From: Fasciolopsis buskii
Taxonomy: Eukaryota > Platyhelminthes > Trematoda > Plagiorchiida > Fasciolidae
Direction of reading: 5' to 3'
Assembly: GCA_008360955.1 (NCBI GenBank)
Contig: LUCM01004375.1
Coordinates: 62,001-126,000 of the forward strand
DNA: 64,000 nt
Under the pieces are notes generated by a model. The model saw only the letters and a list, made by a program, of their open reading frames with translations. It searched no databases and was not told the DNA's origin. Below are positions 37,731-49,932 of this stretch, one piece after another. Numbering within the stretch: the first letter of the stretch is position 1; each line of letters begins with the position of its first letter. The position numbers were made by a program, and so were the translations under genes.

Positions 37731-38289
37731 AACTGCAGTGTCATTGCGTAGATAAATAAATGCTCAGTTGATACTTTCTACATCTGCAGTACGGCTTTTT
37801 GTTTCGGTTTCTTTTCACAGAAAAGTCGAATTCCTTGCCAGAGACGTCTACTTTATCAGCTGGTCAGGAGTTGGCTTGCATAGGACGACTCTAACCTTTT
37901 TACTTTTTTAATGCAAAGGGTGGAAGTAATCTGAATTTCTGGGGATCCCGTAATTTATGGAAGTGGTTTTTCCCTCTCCCTAAGGCGTTCAATGTGGGTG
38001 AGGCAATATGGCCATTACAGAGAAAGTGTTTCCAAGGGACAACAAATAACAAAAATCAGATTGAGTATTTCTACAAAAGGTTGATGTTATTAGTTCGGGG
38101 TTCAAAACAAAACCACGAACTTGAATGAAAGAGATCTTTGAAGAAGGATGTTTTACCTAAAAAATTACGTAATCGGGTTTGGTGTGGTTAGATGTTTTGG
38201 TAGATTGGAAAGCTCTTCCGGGATAAACTTTGAACTTTGGAATTAACGGACGTTGATCACTGGTTGAAATTGGAATGCGTAGTTCAACG

Positions 38290-38850
38290 CTCGGGATGGT
38301 TGGTAACAATTCTATCTAGGGTGGAGTTACCTCTCGTTGGGTAAACTGATAGGTCAGTCAAATGAAACACAGTAAGTGGAAGTGTTGATGCATGATTAAA
38401 GTCACCTACGATGGTATACAGTTTATCATCCAGTAACGGGACCAGGAAAGGCAAAATAGAATCGAAAAATGATTAAATATCAGTTTGTGTGAAACAAGGG
38501 GCTACTTACAGGTTCGTTGTAATTGTGCTCTGATGCCGAGAAAACCTAGGATGACATGATCAAATGAACATGAATAAACTGGCACAAACTTGCCTGGCCA
38601 GGAGGAATTTATGCACGTGACCACACCACTTCTGGTTTTCTTGACGCTAAATTGTCTGTCCAAGTCGTATACACTAAAGCTTTGGATAGACATTAGGGCA
38701 TCGACAACATGTGAGTTCAGCCATGACTCCTGGATGCAAACCACACAAGTATGAAAATGTATCCTAATGCAAAGACTGAGAGATAGATCTGGTAATTTGA
38801 TGAACAGAGAGTGCATGTTGGCACTCCATGGCGATGGAACGGGCATTTCG
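38290..38850 (-). pseudogene. LINE AP-like endonuclease domain
   Basis: The upper part, an open frame at 38846-38502, reads through VVCIQESWLNSHV, the conserved glutamate-bearing motif of APE-type endonucleases, and VPVYSCSFDHV. After frame shifts the domain continues with IVGDFNHAS (GDFN at 38406-38395), carrying the metal-binding Asp and Asn, and PTRGNSTLDRIVTNHP, its C-terminal motif. The domain is nearly complete but broken by frameshifts. In active LINEs this enzyme nicks the target DNA to start reverse transcription. Confidence 0.88.
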
Positions 38851-38870
38851 ACTGACGGGTTGCATTTAAG

Positions 38871-41800
38871 AACAGCCCGCCAACCTGTACGAATGCTCTG
38901 ATCTCTTTAGCTTCCACTCAGGATGAGAGTATCACACTAGATCATTGAACAATTGTACCTATATTGCAGGTGTTCCAGGCATGGAGAAACCAATCCGTAA
39001 GTTCACTTAGCTGCATTTTTACTCCATTTCCAAAAATTACATGTTTTTTTAATTTGCAATACTACTGAACTACCATTGCATGCGCATTACCTGCAGACAA
39101 TAATTTAGGCATATTAACTACGAAAGAGATGAATCAGAAATGGTTTGCAGTATCCACCATATGCGGTGGCTTATTTGATGCGTCCAAACTCACCTTACCT
39201 CCTGTTAGGCATTAATTAGGTGAACGGGAATTGCTGGCCAAATTACCTTGCTTTTGAAATGACGACAATGAGTCATTCGGAACAACCCCGGGGAATTCGT
39301 TTTTGGTGGAAGCCTTGCGCGGGACAAAAGGAGGCTAAAAACAATCTTTACATCAAAATGGATCCACAGACTTTGGTCACACTTTAATTTTGGATAGTTT
39401 AAAAGGATCCACCTGTTGGTCAGTGTAAACACACCCACATCCGTAATGCAAAGCTCAAAAATGAAGACAGAGTAAATTCGAGGAATTAGTGAATATCAGC
39501 TGTGTGTTATACGTATATTTAAACATATACGGTAAATGGATGTCGTCTAAAAAGGGAAACATTTATCATACCATGATTGTTGTACCTTGTGCCTAGATCG
39601 CAAACGTTAAATTGTTAGGAAAATATAAAAATGTAAAGTGAAAGTTTAAGCTTACGATGCCATTTCGTTTGACATTTTCCGACTTAATCTACGGGCAGTT
39701 TTGAAACCATAGCTTCTGGTCCCTAAGTTTCAGCTGCATATTTTGATCGTCCGAATGCTGAGTTTTTGAGTATAACCACAAGAATCGACAACAAGAAACC
39801 CATAGCAGTAAACTTGCGGATTAGGCAATAACAAATTTGTATTGTGTGTGAACATATCCGGTCTTAGTACATCAGAACTAAAACTATTTCGGACGGTATT
39901 GGATAAATGGTGCCTCCTGAATTCATTTATTTGGGACTGTTTGAAATACTATTGTGCTGTTTTCCATTCTCACTACATCTTCACCTGGCGTATTGTTTGT
40001 ACAATTACACAATGACACTCCGGAACCATAAGCAGAAATTTAGTTATGTTTATGTCTTGAAACAAATCGTTTTTCACCACTGAGGTGACAGCGTAAATGA
40101 GAGTTTCCTGATCCACGTCTTTTTTGTGACACCTCCAGATGATTCTTTTTTCGATCTAACAAAACCAAAGTCATACAGCAGGCTCCGCGACTTTTTCGCT
40201 ATCCGTTCATAACTCTACTACCGTAGACAGTTCTAAAGACACCAGAAACGTTTAATGAGAACCTCATTATAACAGATCAAAGGGGTTACTTCGACAAGCT
40301 AGAAAACCAGTCGGCGATGTGGAGATATTTCCTCCTATTGGTCACATTTCGGGAGTGTTTGTGGGATACCGTTAGATCCTAAAGCAGTTTTCCACGAATG
40401 CGCTTAAAATCGATAGAAACTGTACAAATAGCTACTAAATGGCTTTGGGCTGCAGAGGAAATGTGTTGTTGTAATGTCACCTTTAGTGATTGAATAGAAT
40501 ATGGTGCAGTTCCCTTTTTAAAGTCCTCTTCGTTGGTATGTTTCTAACTCATCGTTGTAAGATTTTCTGGAGCTGAATACGAGGTTAATTTTTTATTCAA
40601 TTGTTCGTAGATAATTCGATCTGATATGGCGATAACGGCCTCCAAAATGTTTCCTTCAATAACAGCCAACTAAATTATTCGGGTATCAAATTTCGCAAGG
40701 CGACAATTTTCCTTTATATTGCCACTGGTGTAAATTAAACCTATTGGGAACAGTATTTAGAAATCACAAGTGAGATGAATCTTTTTGCGTCACTCATCCC
40801 AAAATTGGACAAAGAACAGTGCAACATTTGAGTAATAAAAACAAATCTGTATGCTGCATGTTATTGAAGGATATTTGTCTCCACTCATTTGTCTGTAACT
40901 GTTCGCAGAAAAATTGTACAATTGAACTATGTACTATGTATACTCTTTATTTCCTCATCTTTTTCACAATTTATTCAACTCATGAAGATGTTTTTGTATT
41001 CCATATCATTAAACTGCCCTGGTTAGATGTCTCATGCTAATTTTTCGTATGGCCACACATGTGACTAATGATGAAGAATCAATCCAAACGTGCATATCGC
41101 CTGATTTGTGCCCTAGCCTCTGTTCTGCTCGTAATGACTAGCACATTTTCACAATGGCTTCATCTAATTTATGGTTTGTTTACTTGGTCTAATTTTGCGA
41201 CTTCATCCCAGCAGTAAGTTATCAATAGAAACGTTTGCTCCACACAGCCAAAAGTTGGCGATCTCGGAAAATGTAAATTCGGACATCTTTCATCGTCTGG
41301 TTTTTGTAAAAATGTCTACACCAGAATGAGCCTAGGTATTCCCTCTGATCTGGAATTAAGAAAACCGAGATAGTGTTGCAAGCATTACGTTAAATAAAGG
41401 CTTCTTTCCTCGGCACATCACTAGGCATTCGAAAGTATTGACAGTTATTTTGTATCACTTCATCGTTGATGTGGTCAGGCCATAGCTTTTTCACTAACCA
41501 TAAACCATGCTGGGTTTGTTAGTGGGAAGTTCTCGAACCTTGTTCAATCCCAATTCACTTAGCAAGTTGTTAATCATCAGAAAATAATTGTTTTCATTAT
41601 TTCATTCCTGCTTTGAGTGCTTTCATTTGCCAGGGGTAAAAGCCACGCCAGTTGTAGGCTTATTTATTTACTTTGCAGTTTTGATCACTTTCGTTTATCC
41701 AAGCAAAATTTGAGGAATATACATTCTAAAATTTATCTGATGTGGAATTTGTAATAACACGTAAAAATATGAATGGATATAGCAGCCACTAGTGAGTGCT

Positions 41801-43429
41801 AATTTACATGTACACTGATCTGTGACGATCTGGTTTACCGAACCACTCAGTCACCTACTGGGTCACGAATAATACTCCCGGGTTTTCACTTGTCTGCGGT
41901 GAACACTGTCTCGATCAACCTTGAGAGTGGAACTAGTTAATTTCGTTAATAAAAGGAGCAATACCATCGTAGAGGTGCAAGCAAGAACAAAAAACATGTT
42001 GCCTACCACGTAAAATTGTGCGAATATGAAATGAAATTTTCACCCCACGTATCCAGATCCTCGTATTGGAGCGGTTGATTGTGCTCGTCCCAGTCCACGC
42101 AACATATGACGAAAGTGTTCTAAAAATGGAAATGTGAAATACGCTCTCGATATTTTACTTCAAAAGCAAAAGTCCATCCACGTGTTTTCCAATGTCGGAA
42201 CAACAATGGACTTAAATCGATGCTGGAGCTGTTGTAGAAGTACCAGGTTTACGATGTGAGAGAAAATCTGTTATTAGTCACGGACACTCCGGTTCAGGTT
42301 TCAGGGGAGAATTTTAGTTGGTTATTTAATTGTGAGCATTTTCTTTTTAGCGGTTTTCGTAAGAGCGTTTCATGTTGAAACGTAGAGTACGCAAAACACT
42401 GAACAAATTGCGTCAGCCTGTGACTGCTGATTTGAAAATGGAAGAAAGGATCAAGAATTTTGTGTTAACAGAGTTAAACACTTCGAAGTTTCGATCTAAA
42501 ATGTATGACTTCAATTCTTCCCATCTTCGGCTAACTTCCCCGCATAGCAACTGTCAACACCCGCGATCACAGTTCTTAAAAACTGGCTTCAAGTTATTCC
42601 GGTAAGAAAACGTGCAAATGCGTTAAATACATAAGGCTGCGACGTAGATTTCAGCACACAGATCAGAGGTGGCAAACTGGATGTGAGCAGAAATCGACGA
42701 TGGACATTGAAAATACACATTATATAAATTTAATTGTATTCGGCAACAATATTGCATGTTTGTCTTTGAAACTTTAATTCACTTCTAGGATGCAGAAAAA
42801 AACAGTGTTAACTACAAAACTGCTTTGGCTCTGAATCTTTCCGGAATTCTCCAGTTAGAGGGGAAGTTGGTGATACCCACTTTCACTCTTACTTTATTTT
42901 TGATAACGCAAAATCTGATAACTTGTAACAGTCCATGAGTATATGCGATATTAATATCCTATACGCAACGATTCTGCTGAAGACAAACAGCCTGGGAATG
43001 ATTAGAGCCATGGGAAATTTGCTTAATTATTCAGTACAACAAAATATGAAAGTGTCAAGTTAAATTGTGCCGGATAGAAACCTTTATTATAGAGTGGCAA
43101 TACATCATAAAGTTTCGCCAGCAGCCGATAGACGCAATTCGGTAAATAACGTTATTTTGCGGACTAGGCAAGGCCATTCTACATGTGGTTGTTCCGTCTC
43201 GTTCCAACTTTTTCACTCTGCATGGACCTACCTGGTCATAACATTGGACATACAAAGGAATTTCGGCCAAAAATACCCATGATACTTGGTCTATCGTCTT
43301 TTCCCATGAACGTAGTCCAAATATTGCGACAAACGATCGGCTCTTTGCTTGTTCTTGACGTAGTGACTACTTCTGAAGATCGTTAGCATGTCCGTACCTT
43401 CCAGTCAGATTATGCAAATAACTCACTAT
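38871..43429. other. Non-coding stretch, no gene seen
   Basis: Short open frames only (for example 39205-39438 minus, 40819-41040 plus, 42372-42605 plus, 43055-43270 minus). No domain recognised. 43.06-43.4 kb is a little more GC-rich and lies downstream of the SINE-like unit on the minus strand, so it may be SINE body or another old repeat. Confidence 0.45.
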
Positions 43430-43515
43430 CTCTGATGCCGAGGCAACCCGAATTTGAACTCCTAGAAACCGGTATATGGCAGGCATTTGTGCAACCGGTC
43501 ACAATGCTGTGCTTG
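43430..43515 (-). repeat. Second tRNA-like unit (tRNA-derived SINE head)
   Basis: On the minus strand AGTTCAAATTC (43460-43450) resembles a B box (GGTTCAAATCC). A TGACCGGTTG block resembling an A box lies about 42-44 bases earlier, matching tRNA spacing. A CCATATA loop sits at the anticodon-loop position and GGTTGCCTCGG follows the B box like a 3' acceptor end. The boxes are imperfect, so it is not a functional tRNA. It differs in sequence from the unit at 15.15 kb. Confidence 0.4.
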
Positions 43516-43893
43516 TAGGATGCTACAGCTAATGCCTTAAAAGCTTCCATTATCGGGTTCATCCCAAACTTTCTCAGGCTGCTCATATTAATTACAAGTA
43601 TGATTGACCTGCCACTTCCACGGCATATCTGCTAGTTGTATTATCCTTTCGGCTAATTCAGTATTTTAAGTTATTAATATAACCGCCATATTTCAGATAT
43701 TAGGAGTGCTAAAATACCTTGAAATCTGTCATAGTGAGAGTTGAAGCATATCAAGGTTTAAATTTATTGAAAATAATGTTTCTGATAACTGATGCATTCG
43801 TTGAAATTGAATGTTTATGAAACGTTGATGTAAATTGAACTCCAGTATGAAACAGCTGCTGAACACCGATATTCAGTGATTTGTTAAGCCAAC

Positions 43894-43908
43894 AGGTCAT
43901 TGAGGTCA
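43894..43908 (+). promoter_or_regulatory. Perfect DR3 of AGGTCA (possible nuclear-receptor element)
   Basis: Two perfect AGGTCA half-sites (43894-43899 and 43903-43908) separated by TTG, the DR3 spacing used by some nuclear receptors. No gene is recognised nearby, so a regulatory role is unsupported beyond the motif. Confidence 0.3.
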
Positions 43909-46900
43909 TTGCTTAAACTGAATGCAGACGGCCGTCTAATTAACTTACCACGCATCACCCGGAAATGAAGGTCTGTGCCAATGGCAGCTCCTAGTGTTTG
44001 ATGGATCTGCGAATGGATAAACAACTATGATAAATCGTAGGCTATCGTTTGTACGATAAATGCGTTTGATTTGCATTATCTGTAACTATACTACACCATC
44101 AGCTCTAAAAATGACCTATAACGATACATCTAGTTCTTACCGCCTACTCCGCACGGGAATGCAAAACGAACCATGCGCCTATCCGGTGAGGTCGAGTCGA
44201 TATACATGTACGTGTATTTGTGTGTGTCACGTTCATCGATTCAGATTGCTTATTCGACCAAGATCCGTGTCAAGGTCAAAATAAATCATTGGTACAACAA
44301 ATGCGTAACGTATATTTTTGCTTATCTGTTCCGCTAGAGTGCCTGTTTAGTTGATATTAGGAGTCGAATTGATCGGTTTTGTTTTCGAATGGAGACGACC
44401 GCAGCAGCGGTTAAAATGAGGTTAAATTTATGCAACACATTAGCATAAGATGTGTTGATACTGTAATAGTTAGACCTAAACTAGTTATGTTTCAACCATG
44501 TTATCGGACTTGGCATGGATTCAGGGAAAACGGATCGATTTTCTGGAAGGCTTTGTTAATTGCCACCTAAATTCAGACAACATGTTCCTAGATTTCGAAT
44601 GATATGATTAGTTATGCGAACAAAACAATAAAATTCATGAGAATCTTTTCCACACACTCAAGAAAGACATTGCAGTTCACAATAATAGTTTATTCTGCTG
44701 AACGCTAGAAAAATCTGCAGGGATATATTTTGCGAAACGTGTTCGTAAATATTCTGGTTCAATGGATTGGAGGCGCATAAAGAGCCACTTCAGGGCAGTT
44801 GTTAGGCGGCACTGATTGCCCTAGTCTGTCGCTTAGGTGGCTTTACTATTAACTTTATATGTAAGTGGATGCAGCAACGTAATTGTGGCAGTGTACATAG
44901 TCACCATTTATTTTGTGAAGAATCATTTAATTTTCAGAGGGTTAGCACTTCCCATAGTATCTAAGTTAGGCCATTCATAATCTGGACACGCCCAAGTTAA
45001 ATCAAGTTTTAATGGATCACACTCGAACTGAAGCATTTCACTTTTGAGAACCACTACCAAATAATTGCTGGTTGCCCACACTTCTTTCAGTACTGAAACT
45101 TAGTAGGTAGTTCCACCTTGCCGTCACATCGTTTCCATTGCAGAGTTCCAACTTCCTGTTGCATAGTTTCATGCCCATGTCTGGATAATAAGCTCCTTTT
45201 AAAATTGATCCTCGTCATAATATCGTAATGACAATAGTGGACCCCAACAACTCACCGCAAATAGTCTGGACTTCAAATCACCCCATCCTAGTATGTCTTT
45301 ACACGATTCACTGGTTCCGTGATATGTTTCAAAGCTGAGGATTTTCATCCCTCTAAACCTTTACGAAACTTGACTTCGTTTCAACGACATTGCGATGGTC
45401 TAAATGGAAACTATCTAGGACAAACTACAATTAATCTAAGGGGTAATGGTAGAACAGTAATAACGGATGAGTTCAGTTGATGAATGCTGTTTCAATGTGG
45501 ACTCCTGCTGAACATAATCGACAAAGTCGTACACATAGGATTCACAAATGAGACCACTTGAAAGCGGATAAAATAATCCAAATTGTACATCGCAGGTTAT
45601 CAAGTTTGTTTCGCCTTGACAAAGAATGCAGTTTTCAAGACAAATAAAAGTAATATTTGAAAAATTTTGCTATTCTTCAGATTCGCTGTTTCGTCAGTTT
45701 TCTTCCCTCGCATCTTTCTTGGGCTTACCGCAAAACTGCTTGTCAGGACATTTCGTTCGGTAACTTTATACAATCGAAAGGATGATGTTGTTTCTTTTTG
45801 TCTACATACGTGTTTCAAATAATTAGCTAAGAACCATCGTTGTGTTCACGATGAAACATGAAATTTCCTATCGGCCTTAGTAGAATCAAAATAAGTGGAC
45901 GTAAGGATTCAATTCATTCTATTCACCAATCATGGTTGTGTTTCATGGGCAGATTCACGTATTGTGTGTCATCTTTCTCCTTAAGTAACAACAAAAATTT
46001 ACCAATAGAATCCATGCACATACCGTAGGAACAACAACAACAGTGAAGCAAATTTTGTGACTGCGGGACTAGTGTTTGACGTTAGGAGATTTAACCTCAG
46101 TATCCGAGTGATTCGTCATGTGATGTCAAAGCCCGACATGCAATTAAAAACGATGAAAGCGTTGTGATGGGATCATTTGCAATGCTGACGGGTGGAAAAT
46201 TATTTTTGGCTGTTCAGCAAGCGACCATATTTAAAACTTCAGGTGCTCACTTAAGATTTGAGGTGTGATCTGTACTGTTGACTGATACACAGTTTAGCCA
46301 TTTCGGTCATATTAGAGGTTTTATGGTCTAACATATCCACACATTTTACTTCCGAGTGAACGAATATTCGAATAAATTGACAAATCAGAATTTCTGAAAA
46401 AGGTCAGTTTTACATTTCGCAGACATTCAATTTAAACAACTGTCTCCACTCCCACGAGTTCTTCAGGGATGGAAACCAAGGCCGTACTTAATTCGCATGC
46501 AAAAAACAGAAAAGTCCTTTGCAGTTGTAGAAGCGAAAGTACCAATCTGAGTAATACTAATTACAAGGAACGTGATAGAAACAGTAGCGATCAAAGTGCT
46601 GTTAAACTACTTCAGTAAAACCTAAAAGGCAAACAAAAAGCATGTGAAATGCAACAACTTTGCAGTCATGCCCTGAAAGGACCATAGCTCACTACTGTTT
46701 ACTTTAAATAAAAAATATTATTTCTAGGGGAAAAGATTCAGCTTCAAAACTGCATGATATCCTCTGGGTATATGCCTACAAGATTCCAGCATGCATGTTC
46801 AGCATTTAATGAACATTACTTAAAACAGCATTAATGCAATCAAATTCAAACATCTCAATGGGCTTCTACAATGCCTGATTCACAAAACAACCATTATTTT

Positions 46901-49837
46901 GGGAAATGTTCACCCATGGAGATTTTAGTTACAACTAAATAAGATACTTCCAGGCCTTGGAACGGAATATACCGGTGGCCAGAACTCCTTCGGAAGTTGC
47001 AGGACACTTTAGAGATCTTGACCCAAAACCCGTCTTTCTTTGCAAACCGAGCTAACAGTTAACTAAACAATATCCGGAGTTTCGGGCTCCTATTATAGGC
47101 TTGTTTATTTCCACGTCAATAAGTCTTGTTAGCACTGCCTAGATTTACAAATGTTCAATCACATTACCCAACCACTTGTATTTTAATCCGTCTACACCAT
47201 TAGAAATGAATTAAAATGACTGGTCCGATTCAAGTTGGTAGTAGGTTAGTTAAGTACTCTGACGGTTTTACCCGTATCCGTTGTCATAAATTTCCGAATA
47301 ACTTCCATAGGCATTCCAACATAATAGATTAGGGAGTAGTGTGTTTTTAGCCAACCGGTAATAGTGTGCTAAGGCAATTTCCCCAAAAACTCTGAAAACT
47401 GTGATAAATCATTATTTAATAAAAATGCTTTTACGATAAAAGTGGTTGTTATTTCACTTAGCAGATACTATTCTGAAAATAAACAAATTGACCATGCATG
47501 AAAGTAAAACACGAATTGTTTTTCTCCCGGCCACCTAAACGTGACAAACGGCAATTTGACAAGCATAGTCCACGTCAAATCTCGCTCTTCGCACCCAGTC
47601 ACTTATGTTTACAAATCCGGCTTGCCACAATTGTTTAATTAACCTTTTCTCACAGGGGATAGTTGCTACACCTAGCCGCAAAATTCTTGTTGTTATTTTA
47701 AAAGGATGTGAAATGACTTAAGTTACCGGAAGTAGTCAAAATGAATGATTGAATAGCCCAAAAGTTTTTGCTAGCTTGTCTTTTTCACAAACCTCTTGGT
47801 TATTTTTTTCGCTTTCTCTACAACAAACTGTTAACAATATCACGCAGGCACCATTGTAGTTGAATTCGTGCAAGTGAATACGGCTGACAACAACGGGAAA
47901 GGTACACCGGTGAAAATTCCTATGATTCTTGCTTACGGTCTTATACAATTTTGATGAAGTCGGATATTTGGACTAGTGAGACAGGATAGGTTTACGCCGT
48001 ACCAGATACCCGCTTTACGTTGTGCATGTTTGTGCACCATTTGCGTGTCTCGTTACGAATGACAGTAAATCATGTTCAGGCGAAGGATGAATTGAAAGAC
48101 AGTCTTGCGTAACATGCACTATTTTAGTTCAACTGAATTTAAAACAAATTACCAACATATACTTGACTCTGTACTTTTTGGTGAGAAACCAGCAGTCCTG
48201 GTGAAACTATTTTGTCCATTTAGGACTTTAAATGAAATCTCTGTAGTTGAACCGACAGGTTTGCTGTTTTTCGTCAACAGTGATTCTGACATATCTAATA
48301 CAGCTACTAAAATGCCAATGATTGGACCTAAGTTCTTTGATATCCAACAATTTTATATTATTGCCGATAAGCATTTCTGTTTTGGGACAAATTTTAAGGT
48401 ATTTATACCATAGTAAAGTACCTGGGGCTTTAAATATAGCTCTCCGTTATTCGGGTAAAATATTGCTGAAAAGCTAAGCGACCCATGAAAAATAAGAAGA
48501 TTAATTTGTTTGATCAAGCAAAAATTTAGAATCAGCTTTTCCTCCAGGAAGTCAAAAAATTCTCCCGGTGTTGTTTTGCTATTAACCCGTCAATCAACGA
48601 AAAGTCAACCATTACTAGACATCAGTAATCTACAGTCCAGTACGCCCTTGAGATGCGTATGCATAAATCAATCATTTCATTACATGCAACATTCGTGTTT
48701 ACTACAGACTAGTAATACACGGCTTACGTTTTTGCAGAATCCCGCAAACCGACGTGTGTAAGTCCACTTCATCTGGACGTGTCCATCCATTGCATCACAA
48801 ATTCAATATTGAGTTCATGTGATTACCTGTCATCTTTTTGTTTTATAGGCCAATAATGTTTAGCTCAATTTCAGTCCGGTTACCCCACTTGTTCTCGGTT
48901 AAGTTAATGACCGCATTTTGACGACTAAATTCAGTAAGTGGGGGACGTTCCAAGGGTTTAAACACTACATAAACTGCAAAAGTAGGAACATTTTTTCCTG
49001 CCGACAGTTTATTGTCAGAAGGAGGTCATTAGCGTTGTTACTTTGGATTTAACTCAGGTTAAACAAAATGCAGTTCCACAGGTTTTACTGCTTTGGGTTT
49101 CAGGTGACGAAGCGCAACTAAAGAAGACGGGAAAGGGTGGCGTTGTTTTGTACGGATAAACGACTATGAGGGAAGGTTTTTTCACATGCGTAAATACCTC
49201 ATTGGATAATGGTGTTTGTAAGATAACAACTTTCTACCGCTAAAATTTTGGGCGGCGAATTCAATGTTTCAGAAATTCTGAGAAATGCGATGGAACTAGA
49301 ATAACGATATCTGCATCCAGGTGCAGAAAATATCGATAACATGTTCCGGATTTACACTAACACTATCCAGAATGCCCATGAAACGGGTTTAACATCAAAA
49401 TTAATAAAACGAAACTTAATGACCATTCACAGCTACCAGGTAATGAAGGACCGTTTCTCGGGTAAACTGAAAAACTTAAGCAACTCGGAATGTTCTGCAG
49501 GCCTGAGATAGCTAGAATGCTATTATTTTTGTTGCAGTCAAACATAGCAATCGATTAGTTTAGTCCGTCGTTGTCACTATCGCTTACTTTATTTGATGTA
49601 GTCACAAGAAGAATCAAAATTTTGTTCTGCGAGTCTGTAACAGCTAGCCAAGACAATAAAATCAGTGTGACATTGGAGGTAGACGTAATTTCAATTTAGT
49701 GGACACCATTTTCCCACATGGTACGACTCCCACGTATATTATATTTCTCTATCGAAAACCTAGGCAAGTCATATATTCCATGTATAATTTACCGCAAAAT
49801 ATTATTTTTTAAAAGCAAACCACATTCTGTGAATGAC
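43909..49837. other. Long non-coding stretch, no gene seen
   Basis: Only small open frames (44060-44284, 45600-45818 minus, 47736-47948 minus, 48105-48413, 48510-48761). None is recognisable. The 102-codon frame at 48105-48413 has ordinary composition and no clear splice signals. Confidence 0.5.
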
Positions 49838-49932
49838 ATAATGTTAATAACACAGCGTTGTTGGTAAATGTATTGCGCCAACGTTTCGACTACCGTGGGT
49901 AGTCTTTCTCAAAGCAAGTTTTACAATCACAC
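49838..49932 (-). repeat. Hairpin repeat copy B (possible Penelope-like terminal sequence)
   Basis: This is the better-preserved copy of the repeat at 35351-35444. A perfect 7-bp stem, GACTACC (49888-49894) with GGTAGTC (49898-49904), has a 3-base loop and is flanked on the plus strand by CCAACGTTTC and TTTCTCA. On the minus strand this reads TGAGAAA, stem, then GAAACGTTGG. The order is that of a hammerhead core (CTGANGA, stem II, GAAAC), with the GAAAC box intact but the first box altered. Hairpins with GAAACGTTGG-type flanks are, as I recall, linked to Penelope-like elements. Confidence 0.72.

Larger units (their letters stand above)
37203..38870 (-). mobile_element. Non-LTR retrotransposon (CR1/Jockey-type LINE) remnant, internally deleted
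   Basis: Going down the minus strand, the pieces of a LINE ORF2 appear in the expected order but in shifting frames. An AP-type endonuclease spans about 38850-38290. A linker follows, then the start of the reverse transcriptase (GPDG and VPIPK motifs, about 37720-37500), and then the C-terminal RT/thumb region (RRLLFYIKRL and LLKRDFRTLCRGL, to 37203). The palm, including the YADD site, is missing. The sequence jumps from the VPIPK motif almost directly to the region after the palm, so roughly 450-600 bases seem deleted near 37500. The element is only about 1.7 kb and cannot be active. Confidence 0.88.
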
